The position numbers and the translations under genes were made by a program. Shown here piece after piece: positions 34,887 through 46,279 of a stretch of 61,370 nt of DNA; positions within the stretch are counted from its first letter, which is position 1, and each line of letters begins with the position of its first letter. The stretch covers positions 1 to 61,370 of the forward strand of contig NKYR01000174.1 in assembly GCA_003184365.1 (NCBI GenBank). The letters run 5' to 3'. Below the pieces are notes generated by a model, which saw only the letters and a list, made by a program, of their open reading frames with translations, had not been told where the DNA came from and searched no databases. This stretch comes from Evernia prunastri. Its lineage: Eukaryota; Ascomycota; Lecanoromycetes; Lecanorales; Parmeliaceae.

Positions 34887-35470
34887 GGCGAGAGCAAATC
34901 CAAGTCCAAGTCCAATTGACTGAAGCAAGGGAGCTTGACCAGGTCACGTTACGTGATTCGTGACGCGACGGACGCGCTAGTCAGCCCTATCAAAACCCAA
35001 TCGTGATAATCTTCAGATCTGATGGTTACTGATTATTTGGTACCTAGCAGAAAGATAAACAAACAAATGCCAGAGAACGTAAGCAGTTGGCCGCAAGCCA
35101 ATATATAGGTAATCCGAACTGTTTGAGGTTTCAAGAATTCAAGAAGGTCGCCTGGGGACCAGGCCCGTGCTCTCACCATGCTTTAGTAGCGAGTACGGTA
35201 AGCTGTCGGTAAGGGAGTCCGTGGAACTGGTTCTTTTCCGACAATCTTTCCGCTCCACTCAAAGCACACTTCAACTTCTCGAATACGTTGGTATAAATTG
35301 GTATGTGGGAATTCATAGCGCGGGAGAGTCGAAGGCAGATAACTATGTTTGACATTTGTAAATTCAGGCTATCAACACCATTGATGTAAAACACACGGGA
35401 ACTATCCTCCGTGACCGCTTCGAATGCAAGGACCTATCATTAATGCGTCGGGCACCTGATCTTGTTGAGA
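34887..35470. other. Intergenic between UNG1 and MCM4
   Basis: 584 bases: UNG1 promoter side and MCM4 3' flank. No gene or notable repeat seen. Confidence 0.6.
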
Positions 35471-38400
35471 TCAAGCGACGCCAGTAACCCGCCTGATGTT
35501 CTTTCGTGGCCCTTCTCCTCCCACTACGACCTGACCCTCTTGCTCCAGACTTCTCAGTGCCTCGGCAAACTCTGTCCCTTCGACCTGCGCGCTACCCTGC
35601 TCACTGACTCGCCTGTACACTTCGCTGTATCGGGCTGATCCTCCTGATCTAGTCATCTCATCAAGTAAATCCGTGATGGCCTTCTTCAAGTCCGACTTGC
35701 GTCGTCTCTCACTTGCGCTAGTACCTTCGGTAAGGAGACCCATATCAATCAAGCCTGTTCTTGCATCTGTGGCAGCCTGCTTGAGTGCGGATTTGATCAA
35801 TCGCACAGCTTCATGCACATCATTAGCAGTGACTTCCTCAGCCAGGCGCATCTTGGCATGAGCTTCTGCTAAGCGAATCATGGATTCCAACTGCCGAGTC
35901 GTGGCCGTAATGCGGCGCTCAGCGGCGCGTACGTCCTCTCCAAGTTTACGCATCTGGACGTATGCAGAGACGAGAGCTTCGGAAGCAGCTTGTGTGATTC
36001 TCGGCTGGCATTTTGTACGTGCATAAGAGATGTAGGAGGTTAAGAATTCGACGGGCTGGGGATGAATTAGAAACCATGTATTGTTTTGTGGGAAAGGACA
36101 ACTTACGAGGACCTCCTGAGCATTTCCATTTTCGGGTGTATCCTCGAGATACATACCCACGAGATGTCGTGCCAATCGTCGGTCATTTTGCTCGTCGATT
36201 TGATCGAGGACGAGGTAGACTAAATCAAATCGAGATAGGAGTGTTGGTGGAAGATCAATGTTTTGTGGTACCGGAAGATTGACATTGTATTTGCTTCCAA
36301 TTGGATTTGCGGATGCGAGAATGCTAGTTCGAGCGTTCAATGTCGTTATTATGCCAGCTTTGGCAATGGAAACGGTCTGCTGCTCCATCACCTCGTGCAG
36401 GACCGAACGAGTCGAATCTGACATCTTGTCGAACTCGTCGATGCAGCAGACTCCTCCATCGGACAACACCAGAGCTCCTGACTCAAGAACGACTTGTCGT
36501 GTCTCGGGATCTCGGCTGATATAGGCCGTCAGACCAACAGCTGAAGAACCCTTACCGCTTGTGTACACTCCTCGAGGTGCGATTCTGTGAACATATTTTA
36601 AGAGCTGGGACTTGGATGTCGAAGGATCACCGCAGAGCAGCACGTTGATGTCTCCTCGGTACTTTGGGCTTCCTCCCTTTTCGAATGACTTGTTTGTTCC
36701 CCCGAACAGTTGAAGCAGGATACCTTTCTTTACGTCGTCCATCTCATAAACGCTTGGTGCCAAAGATCTTGCTAGCAGCTCGTAGACGTCACCTCGGGCA
36801 GCGGTAGCTTTAATCTTTTGCTCCTCTTCCTCACTGATCTTTCGGGATTGTTCAACATCCCCCGCGACCTGTTCAGAGAGCTCCTGCTCGATCGTCGAAA
36901 CATCAATGCCAAGTCTCCTCTTGTCGACTTTCTGAATATGCAGAACATCAATGTACGTTTTGAATAGAGCCTTGATTGTCCGTTGCCTCGGATTGATGCG
37001 GACTGGGTTGCTTCTGAAGATACCAGTCACTTCAATGCGGTCACCAGCTTTGCACACATCAACAAGCTCCTCGTACGCGCAGAGAGATACTGAGTGGGGT
37101 GTCTGGCCATCTGGCACGCTGTCCGGGGTCTCTTGAAGCTTGATCACTTGCTTGTCCGCAAATTCGCAACGATTGTGCACAATCTGCATCGAGTTCTGAG
37201 ACTGGCAGGCTTGTCGAGGGCATCTTGTTGGTTCAGCAATCTTTCCTCTATCAAGCGAAACGTTGACTGCATGATTGCAGACCTGGCATCGGAAAAACGC
37301 TAGAAATTCTATCAGTCTTCTCTCTTTGGTGGGATTTGACCTTCTCCCCCTTACCTGTCTTCATGTCTGGTATGACTGGAGTAGTCCGTATGACAAGGCC
37401 TTTGATACTGACCATCTTGTCCATGTCTAGAGCAGTGTCAGCACTACATGAGTACTCATTCTCACACATATTCTCCCCATTGGGATTCAACTCTCTCATG
37501 TTCACAGAAATATCGAGTCCAAACGGTTTAACTTTATACACCTTTGTCTCCGCTTCTTGTACCAAGTCCGGAATCATCGACAGCTGCTCAACATGTCCGT
37601 TGGTCTCTGAGCTTGGTACTGCTGGCACAGAGCTATCAGACCTCGCTTGTGCGCGCTGTAGCTGTTGTTCTGATCGCAATCTGTTCATCTCTTCCTCGGC
37701 TTGGTCCACAATCACATCCTTAATTGCTTGATCCATGAGCGGGACGATCTCATGCGGATATGCCTGCAACTGATGCCACAATTTAACAGTGGATGGAAAC
37801 GCCTTGAGGTTACGGACGTCCAGGTTAAGGCCGGTAACCCCCAATTGGCGCATGTTGTTCAGCATCTCAACATACTCCCTCTCATTGCCTCCACTGCCAG
37901 GCTCAGAAGTCTCTTCCTCTGTAGCACCGTCGGCCCACATGCGGTATTTCTTTTGGTAGCCTAAAAGGAACTCCTTGAACGTAGACATCGTATCCTGTAT
38001 GGAGATATTCGTCCCCCAAATGATTCTTGTAGATGAGCCTCCAATTGCATCGGCCTCTGATGTGGTAGGATCCAGGTTGGAAAAGGTGGCCGGATCGGAG
38101 GGAGCCCCATCTCGAACAGGCACGCCATTCTCGTCAACGAACAGTCGGCGACGGCGCCCTGGGGTTGAACCAAAGACGTCGGAGTGGATGTCACCTCGCC
38201 TTGAGTTGTTGAGGCCAGATGTGCCGGGTGCAGATGATCTCGAAGATCGAATGAACAGACCGCTGCTGCTTGTGGGGATATCGGGTTGTCGGTCACCATT
38301 GGTAGCAGCTCGTGTGGGACTAGACGATGATGCGTAGCGGATTGGGGATGAATCTACAAGATTAGTGACCGTGATGCATTCTGTTGCAGGTCCTTGACCT

Positions 38401-38616
38401 ACCGCCTGGCGGGCCTCGAGGAGTACTGCCCGCAACAGAAACCTGCTTTAGAGGCGAGCTGATATCCATGTTGGCATTTCCATTTGCATTATCGTTAGGC
38501 GCTGCTGGAGACGACTGGAAAAAAAGCGGGGATGAAGACGTTATATTCTGCCGTGCGGCTTGAGGTGTTCCTTGCACTGACGCTGGCCGCGACCGACGGG
38601 GAGCTGGTGAAGACAT
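35471..38616 (-). CDS. MCM4: DNA replication licensing factor MCM4
   Basis: Exons 38616-38403, 38353-37355, 37299-36107 and 36055-35471 give 996 aa. It is a subunit of the MCM2-7 replicative helicase. The Ser/Pro-rich disordered N-terminus has many SP/TP sites expected for CDK/DDK control. Then come the MCM N-domain and a zinc finger formed across an intron (FRCQVCNHAV ... TRCPRQACQ). AAA+ marks are Walker A GDPSTSKSQ, Walker B CIDEFDKM and arginine finger LLSRFDLV. The last intron (36056-36106, 51 bases) has no stop and is divisible by three; its removal restores EVL-PVEFLTSYI. The C-terminal winged-helix region is present. Normal length, no defects. Confidence 0.97.
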
Positions 38617-41131
38617 ATCTCGCAGATGGTTGTTGAATAAGGATTGTGGAGGTCAAGGTTGTAGAGGAGTCCTTTGACACATGGACGCGACTTGACGCGT
38701 ATATTGAGAACGCGTCTCCTACTTAAAGGCAGTATCGGGTTAGAGTGGCTCAGGTTAGGGCTAAGTGTACGGCAGACTCTATCAAAATGTTCCTCCGCGC
38801 CAAATTTGCTGCGTGGGCATGAGATTTTGCAATGGGGATTGTACTGAACATCCGGTTCAGCGCGCCTATGCAAGTATCTGCTGGCTCTAACACAATTTCA
38901 GCAGAGCGATCTACGAGTATGTACCGCGCATGTAACCCAGGGTAATGTTCAAGAGAAACTGACTGCAATAAGTCGCGCCTGGAATAACAGCACTTGCCTG
39001 TCTTCGCCGTAAGCCGGAGCTGACCTCCCTTGCGGGCCTGCTTCGTGAGATTCATACGTCCAAATATTCCATGGACAGCAGACTACAGGACAGTATCCTC
39101 TATTACTATTCAAATAAGCCATATCAATCTCGAGACTTGCTAGCGCACTAGAAGCAGACGAAACCCTTTCGTCTCCTCAATACTCTTGAGTCCGAGCTAA
39201 TACCTATCAGAACAGCTTGATACTCCCTATTTAAATCTACTCCTTTTCAGATAAGAGAAGAAGTCTTTGGGAAAGTTTTAGGGACTTCGGTTGACGCGTC
39301 TGACTTCGTTCGGGAGTTCTACGCATGAATCGTGCTACATTCTGTTACTTCAGATCTCACAAGATCATGCGGAGTCGAGACACTTTGTCGCTGGACGTTG
39401 AATGACAAAGATCGCCTTGAGAAAGTATCCACCACCAGCGCGCAATAGCTACACGAAGCAGACCTTACTGCAATGACCAAAACTCTCGGTGAAGACAGTG
39501 TGACGACAATAACGAACATTACAAGTCAAGGACGACCACACGTCCAGATTCAGTGTACGAAGTCTGCCGGACCCTCTATCTCCTCTCCCAACCCTTTGCT
39601 CGCAGAAAAAACCAAGCTGGCGAAGATGTAGTCGCGGTCGATGCAGTAAAGGCTGGAAGCGGACCCGGAAGTCTCGCCCTTCTGGGATTTCTGGAAAAAG
39701 GGTTTGCCGGAAGCTCGAAGACATGGGAAGATGGACTTGCTTCGAGTTCGAAGTTGGCTGCTAGCGGAGATTAGCAGGCACTTTTTCGGCCAACCATGGA
39801 CGGAGTAATCACGTGACTCAATATTTGACTCGGCGTTTCGCTCGCTCTCCTGTCGGTACAATTTTCGCCAGGCTCTGCGACCCTGCCAGGTGGTGAACAC
39901 CCTTATTAAGGTCGCGGTGACACCAAAAGCGATGGTGGCGATGGTCTGAGTGGCTGTTGATTCAGTCGGTGGAGCCGTCTCTCGTTGGCAGTAGAGTATT
40001 GGTCTATGCTTGACAAACATCGGAGAAAGACGAGCGATTTGAAATTTGTATTGCTAATCAGGTTTGCAGGGCGTGGATACCGACATTTTTAATTATGTGC
40101 GGAAAGGGTGCTTCATGCCGGCTAGTCCTTGGGCTCGGGTATACCACCTCAGTGGAAACGCTACAAGGTACATCGATCAGCATTGAGTGGAATGGAGATA
40201 AGACGTGGCGATGAGCATTCAGAGCCAAATGAACTTTTATAAGATCCCGCTTTGACGATAGAACAGCAAAGTAAGCTCGAGGAATCAAAGGCTCAGTGTC
40301 GACAAGTGTCGCAGATACATGCCAAGATCCCAAGCCCACACCACCCTAGCACACTAGGGGTCTGAGCAGCCTCACATCATCACTTGAGCAACGGTAGGTA
40401 AAGCATTCAGGGAGTGTGGCAATTGTCATCGAACCGAATCCAGAACGATCGTCCTTGTCCGTAGACGAAGGTTGGTTTTCCTGCTTCAAACAACTTTTTT
40501 CTGACTTCCTGTCAAGTAACACCCGTCAGCTCTCAAGACTAGGATAGTACAGCCATGGTTTGATTGTTTGTAAGAGGACAATTGCCGATGAAAGAGCAGG
40601 TGTCTCTGTTTGGTTGGATATTTGACGATCGTTTAGGGTGCGGAACGTCTAGAGATACTCATTAGCATATTGAGAGGTGTTAGGAGAATGTAGCAAGAGC
40701 AATGCATCGGGGCAATTCCGCATGGAAAGAGGCTCTCTTTCTGTCGAGGTGCGCCAATCTTTGTGGATATGGATCAGGACAGTTTGGCTCTTCCTGGCAA
40801 AAATCGATTCTCTCATAGATAAAAGAAGGATTCTTAAGGAGGAAACTTGTTGCAACGACTGTCACTATCTTCATGTAACGCGTCCGAACCTGAGTAAACA
40901 TCTTCGCTCTCCATGCATAACGTTTGCTATATCCTCTCATATATGTGGGAGTTCATGTCCAACAAGGAGCGACTTCTTTGGAGAGCTGACACTATGGAAA
41001 CCGCCTAGCGCATCTTTGAAAGAGTAAAGAGTAACGAGGACAGAGCAGAGTTGATGTCACTGACCGCAGAGCACTTCACACGCACGGGTCGCCTGGCACT
41101 CCCTTTGTCGCTTTGTCGGAACGAGAATAGA
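38617..41131. other. Gene-poor stretch between MCM4 and the P450
   Basis: About 2.5 kb. The only frame worth listing is 39550-40020 (separate entry). Another Met-initiated frame, 38750-39055 minus, has no recognisable feature and overlaps the MCM4 upstream region. No repeat of note. Confidence 0.5.
39550..40020 (-). CDS. Possible small membrane protein (weak)
   Basis: ATG 40020 opens a 156-codon frame. Residues near 25-45 (TIATIAFGVTATLIRVF) could form one membrane segment followed by a basic stretch (QGRRAWRKLYRQ). Small fungal proteins of this type are common and uncharacterised. The C-terminal half looks random and may be untranslated or spliced out. No family match recognised. A chance frame is a real alternative. 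Confidence 0.3.
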   Translation of the reverse strand: MFVKHRPILYCQRETAPPTESTATQTIATIAFGVTATLIRVFTTWQGRRAWRKLYRQESERNAESNIESRDYSVHGWPKKCLLISASSQLRTRSKSIFPCLRASGKPFFQKSQKGETSGSASSLYCIDRDYIFASLVFSASKGLGEEIEGPADFVH

Positions 41132-42875
41132 TCAATATCGCTTTTCAAGTAAGACAGGCAGCTCAGGCTGTAGCCATCCGTTGAAGATCTTCTGATCCAC
41201 CGCCCAACCCGCAGTCCCGTCACCAAGCTTCATGTCGAAGTTCCAAATGAGATGAGCCAGCGATAAGCTAAGGTTGTTGAGGGCGAACCTGTACAACCCA
41301 GTCAATGTACTGTTTGAGGCTTGAAGTGTTGTAGGAGCCAGGTCTATTGTACTAATAGTATTGCTTACCTCTTGCCGGGACAGTCCCGCGGGCCGACCGA
41401 GAATGGCTGCACCACTTCTTTTTTATCGCCATCATAAGCGGGATCGTTGAGCCACCGGGCTGGGATGAAGGTATTCGGGTCGCGGAAATTTTGCGCGGAT
41501 GTGTTGGCGCAGTACTGGTTGATCGTAACAACGGTCTGGATATTCAGATGTTAGCAATGTTGAAATTCCAAGACACCTAATATCTCGGCAAACACGGAGA
41601 AGGTGTTCTCACAGTCCGAGGGACCCAATTTCCGCAAATCGAGACACCACTATCTGGTACTACTCTCGTAAAACCGTTGGCAAGAGGCGTACTGATACGT
41701 AGAGTCTCTTTCACAACAGCATCCAGATACGGCAGCTTCGATGCTACGGCTTGAATAGTTATCTCAGCTGAGGTAGCAAAGGTAGTTCGAATCTCGTCGG
41801 AAAGCTTCTTGTAGACATCATCGTTACTGAGGATGTGATAAGCGGCTGCTGTAAGCGCGACGGCGGTCGTTTCGCTGCCAGCTAGGATGACGATAGTCGC
41901 TTGGGCCTCAATCACTGGCGCGCTAAGCTGTTCCTTCTCGGCATGGCGCAAGAAATGAAACATGAAATCTGGTCGTTCTGTAGGTGTCTTCATTCGGCGG
42001 CGAATCCTCTGCAAGGATGCCTCGCTATGGCGCTCCTTTCTGTCTTTGACTGAGGGCGGGATGAGGGACGCCAGCAATCTATTCAACGGCCAGAACTTGT
42101 GGCATTGGTGGATGAGAGTGGCTGCGTAGAAGTAGTCAATCACGAACTGCACCCATTCGTGATATTTGCCGGTTACCACGCACCCTAGATCTTCGCCAAA
42201 TGCGAAATCACTGTTAATGTCAAACATCAAGAAGGTGAACCACTTGCGTAAATCGACACTGGCCTTCTCGCGGCTTGTCTTGGCCAATTGCGTTGCTAGA
42301 TGATCAATATGGCCCAGCAGCATAGGTTCCTGCTGCAACAGAGCTTTGTGCGAAAAGGCCGGGTTCATAGCTCTGCGAATCGGTAAAGCATCATCGTCAC
42401 TAGCCATGGTTATGGTCTTTCGGTCGAGCAGCATCTCATTGTAGAAAAGAGGATCCCTTGGTAGGACCACTCGACCCTTTCGATGTCCGTAGATATCGGT
42501 CTAAGCTGAGGGTTCAATGAACGAAAGCGTGTTGGGGGAAATGCGGACAACGCTGCCATACTTGTCGTGGGCCTTTTTAAGTGCGTGATGGCTTGTGCCC
42601 CGTAGCTGCATTAAAGCTAGGGGTACATCGGAGGCCACGAGATATGCGGGACCTTTGTACGACGACAAAGGGTGACAGTAGACATTATAGAAAGAGCGAA
42701 TGGCAAGTACAAGTATGACCTAGATTGGAAGAGTCTGCTTAGCAGCTAGCCAAGTATTCGGTTTTTGAGGTGAACAGGAACACACAGCAATGGTGAGATT
42801 GATTGATATCGAAGGCGACACAAGGCGCCGAAGTTGGCTAACAATTTCCCAGCTAGAGTCGATCTTCGCATTCAT
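41132..42875 (-). pseudogene. Cytochrome P450 with one in-frame TAG at a conserved Trp position
   Basis: Exons 42875-42786, 42719-41613, 41535-41369 and 41288-41132 keep one frame for 507 codons. The N-terminal anchor (NLTIAVILVLAIRSFYNVY) is built across the first intron. I-helix is AGSETTAVAL, the ExxR helix contains KETLR, and the heme loop is FSVGPRDCPGKR with Cys451. The C-terminus is complete. The only defect is codon 103: TAG at 42503-42501 in IEPSA-stop-TDIYGHRKG, where fungal P450s usually have Trp (SPEAWKDIYGH-like). TGG to TAG is a single G to A change. Alternatives are recent inactivation, a sequencing error, or recoding by A-to-I mRNA editing. Without the stop this would be a microsomal monooxygenase resembling those of fungal secondary metabolism. 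Confidence 0.88.
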
Positions 42876-43660
42876 ACTGGAAGTAATAAAGCTTGATAAA
42901 GAAATGATAATACAAATTGCAGTATACGGCTACTATAGGCGTACTCTTTGCCGTGTAAAGATGGGCGACTGGGGAGGGTATTACCGATAATTGTGATGGC
43001 GATGGTTTATATATCGAAGTACCTAGCTTGCTCATTTGTGCGGTCGTAAGCAGATCCACGCTCAGCATGCAGATAGATTAAAAATCACACTGGCACAGTT
43101 TACTCGAGTTGATAGCGTTCGCCTTATTAGTACTTCTGCTTAAAATAAAGACCTCAACTAGTTGATCTAGTCAAGTATTAAGCCTGATCCAGCAGCTATT
43201 TTCGAGAAAGCGACGATTCATATCTTTCGGTTGGATACCTTAACATATCAATTTTGAGTAAGTGATGGATGCATAAGCAATAATGTACCTCCTCATGCAT
43301 CTCGTGTAAGTAACGTATGTTATTGGAGTTTAGGTACTGGACCCAACTCAGGTACGTGGGGTCTTTTAACATGTTTTACTCAATCTGCTGCACTCTGCAC
43401 GTTGATTACAGCTCACTGTCATGCCAAGTGCCGAAGATAAGGGACAATCAAAGTCTTCAATTTGACAATTGAGTGAAGCAGCGATAGCGGCGAACATGGT
43501 GTAAGAGCCATGGATGTTGCATGATATGATCACGAGTATTTGAAAAATTTTCAATTCAAACTTGTATATGCCGACATGCAAGTCTTCTTTCTTTGCATTC
43601 TTTCTGCATGAATTCTACCTCGTTTCGAGACCCTCTTTCCTAAGGTACCATACCAGGTCA

Positions 43661-43681
43661 GGTAAGGTAGGTAAGGTAAGG
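43661..43681. repeat. GGTAAGGTA cluster
   Basis: Tandem GGTAAGGTAGGTAAGGTAAG units, the densest example of a motif found in several intergenic regions of this window. Confidence 0.8.
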
Positions 43682-43882
43682 TCGGTAGATATTCAGCCTA
43701 GCCTTAGCCCTAGAGAGTAGAGTAACTTAGAGTACTTTTAATTTAAAACGTCAATCCTACTTGCGTTGTCGTGACCTGTTGTTGTTAAATCTTGTTTGCG
43801 ACAGTATGGACTACAGAGTAATGTGGCTCCATTCCGATAGACAAGCTAGTCTTTCACGGAGAGTAAGCCATTTCGGCTCGGT

Positions 43883-43914
43883 ATTGATTGATTGATTGAT
43901 TGATTTGATTGATT
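43883..43914. repeat. (TTGA)n microsatellite
   Basis: About seven TTGA units with one interruption. A second TTGA run follows the decayed repeat copy at 61.1 kb. Confidence 0.85.
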
Positions 43915-44302
43915 ATATCATACTACCCTGAAGTCTTGCCTGATTGGCCGACTATGCGAGATCATGTAATCTATCTATCAAATGCCCTGAATCCTGAATC
44001 ATTGAAAGAGGCTACCCTACTATCGCCGGACCTCTTTCGTAAAGAAACATATCCCGTTTTTTGACCCGGAACCCTTGGTGTTTCTATGTAGTTTTGCAGT
44101 ATGGGGTGGGACCCCTCTAAGCCCGGGGGCCCCAAGAACAATATCCCAATCCCAACTCTTTTCCATTCCAGCCCACTAGACGGAGTTGTCCTGACGACTG
44201 CTGAGGGTCACTACTTCTCAGTATAGTCTGTTACTCGGTAGGCGGCCGAGATTCAAGATCCGATGGAACCACATTCGGATACGTTTCGATAGGACGAAGT
44301 CG

Positions 44303-44590
44303 AACGATTTGAAATCGTATACATCGAGGCACCTCGGAAAAGGACAAGGTGGATGTTCGCTCGTGTCGTAGGCTGAATAGGTAGTCGATGACGGTAGAAG
44401 AATATGCCCTCTTGAGGTAAGAGGGTGTGTCGGTATTGCGGAGGCTTGATGTGAAGTGAAATGTAATGTAATGTCTAGATGTTGAGATCTGACAGTGTAG
44501 AGGCGTTACGGCCTTTGCTGAAATGACACGTGGCATCTTGCGGACGTGTCGAGAGGTTGACTGTATTTGCTGAATATGATAGGCTTATGA
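44303..44590. repeat. Dispersed repeat, copy A (little mutated)
   Basis: This copy aligns base by base with 60756-61040. In the ungapped block 44311-44363 versus 60764-60816 I count 31 identical positions, 18 where this copy has G or C and the other T or A by transition, 2 reverse transitions and 2 transversions. The left edge of similarity is sharp at 44303. The right edge, near 44590, is uncertain. A 101-codon minus-strand frame (44536-44231) crosses it but has no recognisable domain, so I do not call a gene. The element type is unknown; it may be a fragment of a larger transposon. Confidence 0.8.
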
Positions 44591-44716
44591 GAGGGCGAGG
44601 TCGGTAGATATCCATATCGTTGACTAGTATGGCTCAGTCGAAAGAAAGGCTTTTGATGGCCTGACTGTCGGAAAGAGTACGTGGCATTGCGCGATTTTCA
44701 GGGTGTCCTTGGACCC

Positions 44717-44797
44717 GAGGCCTACAGTCGTGTAAACCGCTCATTATGGGCACGGGCAGATACCTTATAATGAGCTGATTACCGTACTGTAGGCCTC
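44717..44797. repeat. Imperfect inverted repeat, 31-base arms
   Basis: Arm 44717-44747 pairs with arm 44767-44797. The outer 12 bases (GAGGCCTACAGT) and inner 9 bases (GCTCATTAT) are perfect, with about five mismatches between them. The loop is 19 bases. It could be a small MITE, the ends of a deleted element or a transcribed hairpin. Confidence 0.75.
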
Positions 44798-46279
44798 AGG
44801 CCCATAAATGATGTCGTTGTGGTTGTGGGAACAAAAATGTGGTTTTGCGCTGTTGTTGATCCTTCCTCTGAAAAGGGTGAAGCATAAGTAGCGAACCCAC
44901 TAAGACCAATGCATCCTAACGTGCTACATTATCCGGGCCGCCTTTGTGCTTCGATTTGCTTCGAATCGGTAGGAAAGCCACGAAGATACCTTCCCCCGGG
45001 AAAGACATGGTGGGTTCCGCGGCACTCGATGAGGGTGGAAGAAGATGTAGATTCTCTAAGGAAAGCTTTGGCAGTGTATACCCCTCCTGACCACGGCCAC
45101 AATGCTCTACAAGGCTAGGTAGGTTACCGCAGCAGACTTTGGGAAGCCCCCTTCCCAACTCCGGGCCCCGAGCTCCCTAACAGCGAGCCAGCGAGCGAAC
45201 TACCCTACACAACGGAGTAGGTATGTGTGACCGATACTGTAGCGATTATGCCTGCATCTGGCGAATCGTGGCTCGGTGTGCTCGGTATGGTTTATTCGAA
45301 GGGGGAAATGGAGAAGAGTTGGTGTGGGGTTCTTTCTGCGTGAGGATGATTCGTCCGCGACAATGGCTGCATGGGTATGAAGGGAGGGTGAGGTATGGTA
45401 AGGGAAGGTATGGTAATGGAAGGTAAGGTAAGGTGGAGAATGTTCACACCTGCTACTCTCTAGAGTGCAGGCAACACAAAAGCGCTGAAACAACGCCTCG
45501 ATTCCCACTTCCTACGAATGTTCTCTTGACCTCATTCTGTGGTTGTTAAATAAACCCCGTCCAGGCACTGCGATCAGATTACATCTACGACGTGCGATCG
45601 ACGTCTCATTGATCTCTCTCTCTCAGCGGGGCGCAGCAGTGGTGATAGATGATGTATGGTGAGTCTAGCTACGGGGTCATTAGCCATCTTATGGCCGATG
45701 GGGACAAATAGTGCCTAGCCACATGAATGCAATTGTGAATAACGATGCTGGAACACACAGGGAAAGTACTAGGCAAATATGCATATCCTTAGAGTGCATC
45801 GGAGGCACTGGGCAAACAAGGGAGCACGCTGACAACACTCTCCATATCCTCACTCAATGCACAGTCTACGTCCTACCATGCTCCGGTGTTATCGACAAGA
45901 ATGCCACCAAAAATAATCCGAAACATGCGAGATCGTGCCGGATGCTTCCCGTGTCGATGGCGAAGCTGTCCACGTAAGCCGGACACCCTGCTGTTTCTGT
46001 TTCTGTCTCTGTTTCTGTTTGCCTGCATCGGTTTGCATCAGAGGCTAGATAATTTTCATCCAGCTTTAATATCACTTTTCGTTCTTCCATATTTCCAAAT
46101 ATACTGAGTATCTATCGGATTTTGTTTGTCAACTGTAAGGCCTCCTTTTGACCTGCGGCATCTCTTCCTTTGCACTTTCCAGTGAAAACACCACAAGAGC
46201 CGAGGCTTTGGTTCCTTTGCGAAAGCATTTGGCTTTCGTCGAGATCAGCGTCGAGTAACACTGCTGGAACAATTTCAAG
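44798..46279. other. Intergenic upstream of Argonaute
   Basis: No gene recognised. It holds AAGGTATGG/GGTAAGG repeats at about 45391-45434 and a TGTTTC-type repeat at 45990-46020. The right part should hold the Argonaute promoter. Confidence 0.6.
45990..46020. repeat. TGTTTC/TGTCTC hexanucleotide repeat
   Basis: Five imperfect hexamer units about 260 bases upstream of the Argonaute start codon. Confidence 0.8.

Larger units (their letters stand above)
42876..44302. other. Gene-poor, repeat-bearing stretch
   Basis: No gene recognised. It holds the GGTAAGGTAGGTAAGGTAAGG cluster at about 43640-43687 and a TTGA tetranucleotide run at 43883-43914. GC content is lower than in the flanking genes. 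Confidence 0.6.

Noticed and set aside
43640..43687. Telomere-like repeat
   Set aside because: The unit GGTAAGGTA is not the fungal TTAGGG repeat and occurs in several internal sites.
44231..44536. 101-codon minus-strand frame in repeat copy A
   Set aside because: No domain. In the part shared with copy B at 60.8 kb nothing points to protein-level constraint, so it is treated as repeat sequence.
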